6,517 nt of DNA from Sphingobacterium thalpophilum (GTDB taxonomy: Bacteria; Bacteroidota; Bacteroidia; Flavobacteriales; Flavobacteriaceae). How positions within the stretch are numbered: the first letter of the stretch is position 1; every line of letters starts with the position of its first letter. Below, in pieces: positions 1 through 5,616 of the stretch. The translations under genes and the position numbers were made by a program. The stretch lies in NCBI GenBank assembly GCA_943328865.2, contig CALQBR020000083.1, forward strand, positions 1 to 6,517, given 5' to 3'. The notes under the pieces are model-generated. The model did not search any database. It had not been told where the DNA came from and saw only the letters and a program-made list of their open reading frames with translations.

Positions 1-283
1 ATTGTCTTAATTTATGAACAACCTTGGTGGATTGAATTCTTCTTCAAATGGATTTAACAACATTTGAAAGTTAAGACCTTTTGGGGAACAACAGAAAAAT
101 GCTGTTCGTATCCAAATTAACATCGCAATAATAACTTATTGCTAGATGTCAATCATTGCGAAAGATTTAAAAATCAATTTTTCTATCTACGAAATTCTAC
201 AAATTTTATAAGCATCATGACTAGATAAAACACTTGTAAATGAATTACTTATAAAAAAAGATTACACCCAACGGTTGTATTAG
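1..283 (+). pseudogene. IS4-type transposase, C-terminal remnant
   Basis: This is the decayed C-terminal end of a DDE transposase of the IS4 type; its 5' part lies outside the window. Frame 1 from base 1 reads IVLIYEQPWWIEFFFKWI, a stop at 55-57, then QHLKVKTFWGTTE. After a shift in the A-run near 95-99, frame 2 continues NAVRIQINIAIITYC, with further stops, to FSIYEILQIL and the stop at 281-283. Intact relatives read roughly YxxRWQxELFFKWIKQHL, the Y-(2)-R-(3)-E-(6)-K signature. Here Tyr (13-15) and Glu (34-36) remain, the Arg is Pro (22-24), and the Lys is the stop at 55-57. At least three internal stops and one frameshift make it non-functional. The family call rests on remembered motifs. 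The 3' boundary is uncertain because the next remnant starts in another frame at about 268. Confidence 0.8.
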
Positions 284-564
284 TGTTCCATAGAACGAAT
301 TGGAAATTTGGAACTAAAAATATTAACATTCTGATATTGGAAATCATTTCTAAAAAACGTTTCTTTTCAATTGATGTTCAAAATATTAAATAAAGAGTTA
401 ATTCTGATAAGCAAGAAAGGATTGATTTAATCAAAATCTAGATAGAATAGTATTGAAAGTAAAGTATAGATTACCTCTTGTATGAAAGAGATTTTGTTGG
501 GGATAAATGGATAGCGTATTCACACCAAAATAACTTAGATTCAATTGTTAATGCAAGTTTTTAA
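268..564 (+). pseudogene. IS4-type (DDE) transposase, middle fragment
   Basis: This is a second, separate transposase remnant. Frame 1 from 268 reads PTVVLVFHRTNWKFGTKNIN and on to ILILEIIS. Frame 2 then gives NVSFQLMFKILNKE (about 353-397). Frame 1 resumes at about 401 with NSDKQERIDLIKI, several stops, then SIDYLLYERDFVGDKWIAY up to the stop at 562-564. Intact relatives carry DRTNWKFG, LNKRGNS and a DREF(I/V)G block, which are the regions around the first two catalytic aspartates. Here the first Asp is His (289-291) and the Asp of DREF is Glu (484-486). Two opposite indels and at least four stops also break the frame. Both the N- and C-terminal parts are missing, so it is an internal fragment. 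No inverted repeats or target duplication could be assigned. Confidence 0.72.
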
Positions 565-570
565 TAAAAA

Positions 571-604
571 AGGATTATCCTAATAAAAGATTAGTAATAA
601 TCCT
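571..604 (+). repeat. Imperfect inverted repeat (hairpin)
   Basis: The arms AGGATTAT (571-578) and ATAATCCT (597-604) pair perfectly. An inner arm CTAAT (580-584) pairs with ATTAG (590-594), leaving a loop AAAAG (585-589) and a small bulge. It sits between the second IS4-type remnant and the IS30-type remnant. No T-run follows, so it is a poor intrinsic terminator. It could be a piece of an insertion-sequence end, but no partner copy was found near 1564. Confidence 0.5.
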
Positions 605-626
605 CAAAAAGTTAAAAATTTGGATT

Positions 627-1564
627 ATAAATCACAAACAATTAACCTTTGAAGAAATGTATTCAATATAACAGATGTTGAAAGATAAACATTCGAAAAA
701 ATCTATTATTTCGGCACTTGAATTAGTTGAATCGACATTTTATCGCGAACTTAAAAGTAACTGTAAGAAGCTAGTTTTTACTGCTAAACATGCACAAATT
801 TTGCAGAATAGCGCAAAAAAACGGTTAATTACAAGACCGTATTAAGCACCGCAACGGAAACAATCATTAAAGATAAAATGGTAAATCATCAATGGTCTCC
901 CGAATAAATTTTTGGCTGGTCCAGAAGCCAAACTATAAAAATGCTATCTCATGAGCTTATATATCAGTATGTTTTAAAAGACAAACAAGCAGGAGGTTTA
1001 TTATTTAAACACTTAAGAACAGGTCAGAAAGTTTATAAAAAACACTACGGTTCAAAAGATCGTCTTGATATTGTACAAAATAAAGAACGAGTTGGTGACT
1101 TGAAATCGACCTAATAATTAGAGCAAATCACCAGGGAGCTTTACTAATAATCGTTTATAGAAAAATAAGTTTTGTGCTGATAGAACCCTTAAAATCATAA
1201 GAGGCAGCGTAAGTAAGAAAAGCGATCTACAATGCGTTAATTCCTTAAAAAAAATGGTCTAAAACAATAACATCAGATAATGGAAAAGAGTTTGCATTCC
1301 ATAAAAATATTTCCCAGAATATAGAAATCTCGTATTATTTTGCACATTCATATTCCTCTTGGGAAAGAAGCTTGAATGAAGATACGAACAAATTAATCAG
1401 ACAATATTTTCCAAAAAAAGGAGTTGGGCAATGTTAATATTAACAATAGGTTATTGTTGATGAAAAAGTTAAATAGTAGGCCGAGAAAGATTTATGGTAT
1501 TAATACGCCAAATTATCTTTTTTTTAAATATATTCACTTTTAAAGGCTTGCATTTAGTTGTTGA
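627..1564 (+). pseudogene. IS30-family transposase, decayed
   Basis: This is a nearly full-length IS30-type transposase reduced to a pseudogene. The N-terminal part (frame 3) reads NHKQLTFEEMYSI, a stop at 669-671, then QMLKDKHSKKSIISALELVE and STFYRELKSN, the helix-turn-helix that binds the element ends. Frame 2 continues from about 850 with NHQWSPE, LIYQYVLKDKQAGG, HLRTGQKVYKKHYGSKDR and RVGD. A one-base loss near 1100 moves to frame 1: EIDLII, HQGALL, TITSDNGKEF, YFAHSYSSWERSLNEDTN and LIRQYFPKKG. The end shifts again to LNSRPRKIYGINTPNYLFF. Candidate catalytic codons are Asp 1108-1110, Asp 1276-1278 and Glu 1378-1380. The last two have exactly 33 codons between them, as in the IS30 DD(33)E signature. 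At least three frameshifts and many stops make it inactive. The start codon appears to be ATA at 627. Ends and target duplication were not identified. The 232 bases after it, up to 1796, hold nothing recognisable apart from a startless open stretch (1611-1748). Confidence 0.88.
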
Positions 1565-1796
1565 ATCTACCGATTAAAGAAATCAGTTGTCCGAAGACAG
1601 ATTTACTTGAAAAACACTTACTTTTGTAAAGCGTATATTTAGTTCTACAAAACAAAATTACGATTTAAAAGATAAACATTTTTATGGCTTCTTTTTTATC
1701 GGTCAACAATGCTTTGTAAATATTATCCAATATTTTAAGATTATATGATCTTAGAATTCTAAAATTAATACTAGAAATTTAAAAACCTATAAAAAA

Positions 1797-2684
1797 ATGG
1801 CTAAAACAAATAAATTATCTAATTTAAAGAGATTAAATTTAAAAAATAAATTTAATGTAATTTCTTATTTATTCAAAAAAATATTAAAAATAAATCCAAC
1901 TGAAAAGGAAATTAATGTTTATGAATATTACAACTTTTTAATTAATTCAAATGGTTATTTCCTTAATGAGAAAAAAGATTTTATTTTATCAGAATTTAAA
2001 AATAGTTCAATAAAAACAATAAAATTAAGAAAAAGACCATCAAGTGATTTTGATGTTTTTCAGCAAATTTTTGGTTGGTTTCAATATCAAAAAGTCGTTG
2101 ATGAATATAAAAAAAACTTTATAAATAATGTTAATCACAAGCTTAATATAATTGATGCTGGTTCTAATATTGGACTTAGTTCTCTTTTCTTTAGTGATAA
2201 TTTTCATGAACCTAATATTGTCTGTATTGAACCTGAGGAAGAAAATTTTAAAGTTTTAGAATTTAATTTAAAGAAACAAAAAAATATATACAAGATTAAA
2301 GGGGGGTTGTGGAGTTCAAATACTTATCTAAAAGTTGTTAGAGATTTTAGAGATAAAAATCATTGGTCATTTAGAGTTGAAGAGACTAATGATTCTAGAG
2401 CGGTTAAAGCATATTCAATTAACCAATTGGTTAAAGATTATAATTTTGAATTTATTGATATTTTAAAAATTGACATAGAAGGTTCGGAAAAAGAAATTTT
2501 CACTACTGAAAATGTTGATTTAAGTTTTTTAACTATTACAAAATGTATAGCATTAGAAATACATGATGAATTCAAATGTAGGGAAGATATAAATATGATT
2601 TTATTTGATTTTGGTTTTATTTTTTTTACGTATGGTGAACTTACAATAGGAGTTAATCAAAATTTAACAAGAGAAGCTAGATAA
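1797..2684 (+). CDS. FkbM-family SAM-dependent methyltransferase
   Basis: This 295-residue protein is predicted to transfer a methyl group from S-adenosylmethionine, most likely to an oxygen on a sugar or secondary metabolite. The Rossmann-type domain covers about residues 115-290. Motif I is IIDAGSNIG (118-126), the acidic turn of strand beta-2 is CIEPEEEN (143-150), and the FkbM signature DILKIDIEGSE lies at 221-231, followed by ALEIHD (252-257). The first 110 residues are Lys/Asn/Phe-rich and not recognised. No signal peptide or membrane segment is apparent, so it is probably cytosolic. The ATG at 1797 is chosen because it opens the frame; an A-run but no Shine-Dalgarno precedes it, as usual in this phylum. 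The gene stands alone, with transposase debris upstream and no sugar-biosynthesis neighbours. Bases 1801-1860 contain only 6 G/C, far below mnmE, which fits recent transfer. FkbM proteins commonly act in polysaccharide or glycan decoration; the substrate here is unknown. Confidence 0.88.
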   Translation: MAKTNKLSNLKRLNLKNKFNVISYLFKKILKINPTEKEINVYEYYNFLINSNGYFLNEKKDFILSEFKNSSIKTIKLRKRPSSDFDVFQQIFGWFQYQKVVDEYKKNFINNVNHKLNIIDAGSNIGLSSLFFSDNFHEPNIVCIEPEEENFKVLEFNLKKQKNIYKIKGGLWSSNTYLKVVRDFRDKNHWSFRVEETNDSRAVKAYSINQLVKDYNFEFIDILKIDIEGSEKEIFTTENVDLSFLTITKCIALEIHDEFKCREDINMILFDFGFIFFTYGELTIGVNQNLTREAR

Positions 2685-2776
2685 ATAGATTAATTTAATA
2701 AATAGTCAATAATCCTTCCCTAAATTAAAAAAATAAGAATATATAAACCTATCTTGCTAATTTTAAACTAATTTAA

Positions 2777-2953
2777 ATGCTTTTTCAAAACATAATTTTA
2801 TGTTTATTTTGGGGGCTGATTGATATGTTCTTAAATGGGCTTATTCAACTACTTTTAGATATCAATTTTGACAAAAATATTCAAGCGAATAAAATGAACA
2901 AAATTGGATTGTTGCCAACAAATTTGATTTTGTTTTTAATGGTTTTAGGATAA
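2777..2953 (+). CDS. Doubtful 58-aa hydrophobic ORF
   Basis: An open frame of 58 codons begins with ATG directly after an in-frame TAA (2774-2776) and ends at TAA 2951-2953. The product begins MLFQNIILCLFWGLIDMFLN and is hydrophobic at both ends (about residues 3-27 and 45-58), with a polar centre around DINFDKNIQANKMNK. It could therefore be a small two-segment membrane protein. I recognise no family. In its favour, a terminator-like hairpin starts 12 bases after the stop. Against it, the region is AT-rich intergenic DNA where hydrophobic translations arise by chance, and no promoter stands out. It could also be the leftover 3' end of an older gene. Confidence 0.3.
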   Translation: MLFQNIILCLFWGLIDMFLNGLIQLLLDINFDKNIQANKMNKIGLLPTNLILFLMVLG

Positions 2954-2964
2954 GAATTGTGATT

Positions 2965-2998
2965 AATGCGGTCAATATTATATCATAACCGCATTTTT
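2965..2998 (+). terminator. Putative intrinsic terminator
   Basis: The arms AATGCGGT (2965-2972) and ACCGCATT (2988-2995) form a perfect 8-bp stem around a 15-base loop. A run of five T closes it (2994-2998), so the orientation is plus. It would end transcripts from the 58-aa ORF or read-through from the methyltransferase gene. On the minus strand no T-run follows the stem, so it should serve mnmE less well. The G+C-rich arm tips stand out in otherwise AT-rich DNA. Confidence 0.6.
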
Positions 2999-3013
2999 AG
3001 AGGTAGCTATGGA

Positions 3014-3033
3014 TCAGATGCAAAAGTTGGGGA
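3014..3033. repeat. Near-copy of the mnmE 3' end
   Basis: The 20 bases at 3014-3033 (TCAGATGCAAAAGTTGGGGA) match 3079-3098 (TCCGATACAAAAGTTGGCGA) at 17 of 20 positions in the same orientation, 65 bases apart. The second copy encodes the Asn-Phe-Cys-Ile region at the C-terminus of MnmE. The 3' end of mnmE (trmE/thdF) is the known attachment site of SGI1-type genomic islands in gamma-proteobacteria, so this may be a decayed attachment-site scar. The copy does not restore the last codons, and chance similarity cannot be excluded. Confidence 0.4.
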
Positions 3034-3072
3034 TCAAGTAAAAAGATTAGATAATTTAAAAAAGAAGGATAA

Positions 3073-4479
3073 TTACTTTCCGATACAAAAGTTGGCGAAT
3101 ATATTACCCAGTAATTCATCGTTAGTTACTTGACCAGTAATCATCCCGAAATGATACAAAGCTTCTCTAATATCAATCGCCATTAAATCACTTGGCAAAT
3201 CAGTTTGTATACCATGATTGACTTTCTGAATCTCTTCTAAGGCTTTCAACAGCGAATCATAATGACGGGTGTTGGTCACAATAGTGTCGTTATTGCGCAA
3301 AGCTCCTGTGTTCACAAAAGATAGCAATTGGTTTTTTAATTCCTCGATACCTTGTTTTTCTTTGGCAGAAAGTTCAATGAATAATGAATAATTGATAATG
3401 GATAATTTGGTAGATAATAATTCTTTTTGTGTTGGATTTAAAGAATCAATTTTATTAATGACCACGATCAAAGGCTTTTGCGGAAACTTATTTTTTATTT
3501 TTTCGATTTCTATTTTAACCTTATTTTCATTGTCAATTATCAATTGTAAACTATCAATTATAAACAAAACGACTTGTGCTTGTTCTATTTTTTCGAAAGT
3601 TTTCTTGATTCCAATGCTTTCCACGACATCTACCGTTTCTCGAATTCCAGCGGTATCAATAAATCGGAAACCAATCCCACCAATTACCAATTCGTCTTCG
3701 ATGGTATCACGAGTGGTACCCGCAATGTCTGAAACTATCGCTCGTTCTTCATTCAATAAAGCATTCAATAAAGTCGATTTTCCTACGTTAGGCTCGCCCA
3801 CAATAGCTACTGGAATTCCGTTTTTAATCACATTTCCTATAGCAAAAGAATCAATCAACCGTTTGAGGACAAACTCAATTCGGTTTAACAATTCCTGAAA
3901 TTGAGTGCGATCGGCAAAGGCGACATCCTCCTCGGCAAAGTCGAGTTCGAGTTCGATAAGAGAGGCGAAATTCAAAAGTTCTTCTCGTAACTTCGCAATT
4001 TCGTTACTAAAGCCTCCACGCATTTGCTGCATCGCAATTTGGTGCGAAGCCTCGTTGTCGGACGATATCAAATCGGCTACGGCCTCGGCTTGCGACAAGT
4101 CCATTTTGCCGTTCAAAAAGGAACGTAAGGTAAATTCACCTGGATTAGCCATTCGACAGCCTTTACGAAGCAACAGCTGAATGATTTGTTGTTGGATATA
4201 AGTAGAACCGTGACAGGAAATTTCAATCGTATTTTCACCAGTATAAGAATTGGGGCCTTTGAAAAGAGAGAGTAAAACTTGATCGATGACCTTGTGATCA
4301 TCAACAATATGTCCGAGATGTAGCGTGTGGGTGCGCTGTTTGGTAATATCTTTTCCGCTAATCGATTGAAAAACAGTAGCGGCGATGGGAAGGGCCTCCT
4401 TGCCAGAAATTCTAACAACAGCAATAGCTCCAGCTCCCGAAGGAGAAGCCAAAGCAACAATAGTATCTTGTGGAATCAT
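3073..4479 (-). CDS. mnmE: tRNA modification GTPase MnmE
   Basis: MnmE works with MnmG in the cytosol to install the carboxymethylaminomethyl group at C5 of uridine 34 in certain tRNAs, using a tetrahydrofolate-derived carbon and GTP hydrolysis. The 468-residue product starts MIPQDTIVALASPSGAGAIA, the typical N-terminal folate-binding domain (about 1-120). A helical domain flanks an inserted Ras-like G domain (about 220-385). The G motifs are GEPNVGKS (228-235), GTTRD (254-258), DTAG (275-278) and NKID (342-345), with SAKEKQG at 371-377. It ends in FCIGK, whose Cys is the conserved catalytic residue. Everything needed for activity is present. It is slightly longer than E. coli MnmE (454 residues). 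Part of the extra length falls in two G-domain stretches, SLQLIIDNEN and KLSIINYSLF, encoded by simple 7-bp repeats. The gene diverges from the stress protein gene. G+C is clearly higher than in the accessory zone (32 of 60 bases at 3901-3960). Confidence 0.98.
   Translation of the reverse strand: MIPQDTIVALASPSGAGAIAVVRISGKEALPIAATVFQSISGKDITKQRTHTLHLGHIVDDHKVIDQVLLSLFKGPNSYTGENTIEISCHGSTYIQQQIIQLLLRKGCRMANPGEFTLRSFLNGKMDLSQAEAVADLISSDNEASHQIAMQQMRGGFSNEIAKLREELLNFASLIELELDFAEEDVAFADRTQFQELLNRIEFVLKRLIDSFAIGNVIKNGIPVAIVGEPNVGKSTLLNALLNEERAIVSDIAGTTRDTIEDELVIGGIGFRFIDTAGIRETVDVVESIGIKKTFEKIEQAQVVLFIIDSLQLIIDNENKVKIEIEKIKNKFPQKPLIVVINKIDSLNPTQKELLSTKLSIINYSLFIELSAKEKQGIEELKNQLLSFVNTGALRNNDTIVTNTRHYDSLLKALEEIQKVNHGIQTDLPSDLMAIDIREALYHFGMITGQVTNDELLGNIFANFCIGK
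3376..3406. repeat. 7-bp tandem repeat inside mnmE
   Basis: Read on the mnmE coding strand, these bases form a degenerate tandem array ATTATCC-ATTATCA-ATTATTC-ATTATTC-ATT. The unit is seven bases, so it is read in all three frames, giving the segment KLSIINYSLFIEL before the SAKE motif. The array is much simpler in composition than the surrounding gene and resembles AT-rich repeats that I recall between genes in flavobacteria. It seems to be tolerated in a loop of the G domain. Confidence 0.6.
3527..3561. repeat. Second 7-bp repeat array inside mnmE, inverted
   Basis: On the plus strand these bases read as degenerate units TTGTCAA-TTATCAA-TTGTAAA-CTATCAA-TTAT. This is the same heptamer as at 3376-3406 but in the opposite orientation. 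ATTATCAATT (3536-3545) is the exact reverse complement of AATTGATAAT (3390-3399). On the coding strand it gives the FIIDSLQLIIDNEN stretch, just after the strand that precedes the NKID motif region. Confidence 0.55.
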
Positions 4480-4498
4480 ATCTTATTAATCAAGGTTG

Positions 4499-4506
4499 CA
4501 AAGTTA
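4499..4506 (-). promoter_or_regulatory. Putative mnmE promoter (-7 element)
   Basis: On the minus strand these bases read TAACTTTG, an exact match to the Bacteroidota -7 consensus TAnnTTTG. Transcription would start about seven bases on, near 4492, leaving a leader of about 12 bases before the ATG at 4479. No good TTG -33 element is seen 17-23 bases upstream; TGGTTCC at roughly the right distance is only a weak candidate. Confidence 0.5.
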
Positions 4507-4614
4507 CAAAGATTTACGATGCTATTTTGGAACCATTTAGATCAGCTTTTCGGATGTTAATTAAAAGTTTAAATATATGAAAAACAGTAACTTATGTTTT
4601 TAAGTCTAGATTTT

Positions 4615-4645
4615 TAATCGTAAATTTATTAGACTAATCGTAAAT
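4615..4645 (+). repeat. 11-bp direct repeat before the stress protein gene
   Basis: TAATCGTAAAT occurs exactly at 4615-4625 and again at 4635-4645, a 20-bp period or about two helical turns. The second copy ends two bases before the ATG at 4648. A short inverted pair AGTCTA (4603-4608) and TAGACT (4630-4635) overlaps the same stretch. Such phasing fits a regulator binding two half-sites on one face of the helix, but no known operator is recognised. Confidence 0.5.
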
Positions 4646-4647
4646 CA

Positions 4648-5487
4648 ATGATCATGAAAAAGATATTATTTCCCACCGATTTTTCAAAGACAGCAAACAA
4701 CGCTTTTATTTATGCTTTAAAAATGGCGAAGTTTATTGAAGCCGAATTGATTGTGCTTCATGTATATGAATTACCTATTGTCTCTTATGAAGGGTATTCT
4801 TCCTATATTTCGGAAGTATATGAAACCATAGAGTTGAGTAAATTTGAGAATTTTAAAGATTACATTCCGGAGTTAAGAAAAATTGCCGAAGAAAACCAAT
4901 TGGAGGAGGTTAAGATGAGCCATGTTATGGAGGAAGGCGATTTGATTTTAACCATCAAAAAATTGGTTAAAACAGAAAAAATAAGTTTGATTATTATGGG
5001 GACCAAAGGAGCTTCTGGTTTAAAGGAGGTATTTGTAGGTACTAATGCGGGAGCACTTATTAAAAAAGTGCCTATTACAACTTTGATTGTTCCTGCTAAA
5101 GCCAAATTTGAACCAATCAAAACCATTGGCTTCACGACCCGATTTAGAAGCAAAGACCGTACTGCTTTAAAACAAGTACTAGATTTTGCTAAAATGATGG
5201 ATGCCAAAGTGAAATGCCTGTATGTTAAAACGTTTGATTCAGAGGTGAAAGAATCTAGTATAAACAAGTGGCGGGATGATTTTAAAAAAGAACCTGTTAA
5301 GTTTTTTGTAATCCCTAACGAAGATGTCAAACAAACTATTTTTGATTTTATGACCAGCCAAAACATCGATATGATGGCTATGCTGACCTACAAACGTCAT
5401 TTTTTGGAGGGATTGTTTGATCAGAGTTTAACCAAAAAATTATCCTATCATAGTGAAATTCCACTCTTTGCGTTACACGAGAAATAG
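4648..5487 (+). CDS. Universal stress protein, two tandem Usp domains
   Basis: This 279-residue cytosolic protein belongs to the UspA superfamily, nucleotide-binding proteins linked to survival under stress or starvation. The first Usp domain covers about residues 1-149. It opens with KKILFPTDFS and carries the ATP-binding signature G-x2-G-x9-G-(S/T) as GTKGASGLKEVFVGT (118-132), followed by VPITTLIVP (141-149). The second domain (about 157-279) keeps the fold pattern, ending HSEIPLFALHE, but lacks that glycine motif, so probably only the first half binds ATP. This tandem layout of about 280 residues is common in Bacteroidota. Two in-frame starts exist, 4648 and 4654. The second gives MKKILFPTDFS, the more usual N-terminus, and with no Shine-Dalgarno the choice is open. 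It is divergent from mnmE and is followed 129 bases later by the MutS-like gene. A repeated 11-bp motif just upstream may be involved in its control. Confidence 0.93.
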   Translation: MIMKKILFPTDFSKTANNAFIYALKMAKFIEAELIVLHVYELPIVSYEGYSSYISEVYETIELSKFENFKDYIPELRKIAEENQLEEVKMSHVMEEGDLILTIKKLVKTEKISLIIMGTKGASGLKEVFVGTNAGALIKKVPITTLIVPAKAKFEPIKTIGFTTRFRSKDRTALKQVLDFAKMMDAKVKCLYVKTFDSEVKESSINKWRDDFKKEPVKFFVIPNEDVKQTIFDFMTSQNIDMMAMLTYKRHFLEGLFDQSLTKKLSYHSEIPLFALHEK

Positions 5488-5589
5488 TATAAATAAAACA
5501 CTTTTTTCTATTAAGGAATCATATGATTTCATGACTAAAGTCTTCGGGGAGTTCTTTGATGTCTTTCGTTTATTTGACTTCGTAAATTC

Positions 5590-5597
5590 TATATTTG
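5590..5597 (+). promoter_or_regulatory. Putative promoter of the MutS-like gene (-7 element)
   Basis: TATATTTG matches the Bacteroidota -7 consensus TAnnTTTG exactly. Transcription would begin near 5604, about 13 bases before the ATG at 5617, a leader much like that predicted for mnmE. The nearest TTTG upstream (5573-5576) is only 13 bases away, short of the usual 17-23, so the -33 element is uncertain. Confidence 0.5.
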
Positions 5598-5616
5598 CAT
5601 TTCAATAAATGGAATT

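Noticed and set aside
1..1564. An intact gene or novel system in the left third
   Set aside because: All recognisable protein matches there are to transposases with many stops and frameshifts, and no intact reading frame of useful length exists.
1611..1748. Open stretch of 45 codons ending at 1746-1748
   Set aside because: It has no ATG start, is bounded by a stop at 1608-1610, and no family is recognised. AT-rich DNA gives such stretches by chance.
1751..1762. Perfect 12-bp palindrome TTAGAATTCTAA upstream of the methyltransferase gene
   Set aside because: It has no loop for a hairpin and no second copy, and short AT-rich palindromes are expected by chance.
3392..4560. Open frames opposite to or overlapping mnmE (plus 3392-3898, 3905-4180, 4327-4560; minus 4113-4460)
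   Set aside because: They lie on or within the mnmE coding sequence, and their translations are low-complexity Ser/Leu-rich with no recognisable family. They are by-products of the real gene.
4860..5366. Open frame on the minus strand inside the stress protein gene
   Set aside because: It is fully contained in a confidently identified Usp gene and has no family resemblance.
5517..5528. Palindrome AATCATATGATT after the stress protein gene
   Set aside because: It is too short, without a T-run or loop, to call a terminator; no repeat elsewhere in the window supports an operator.
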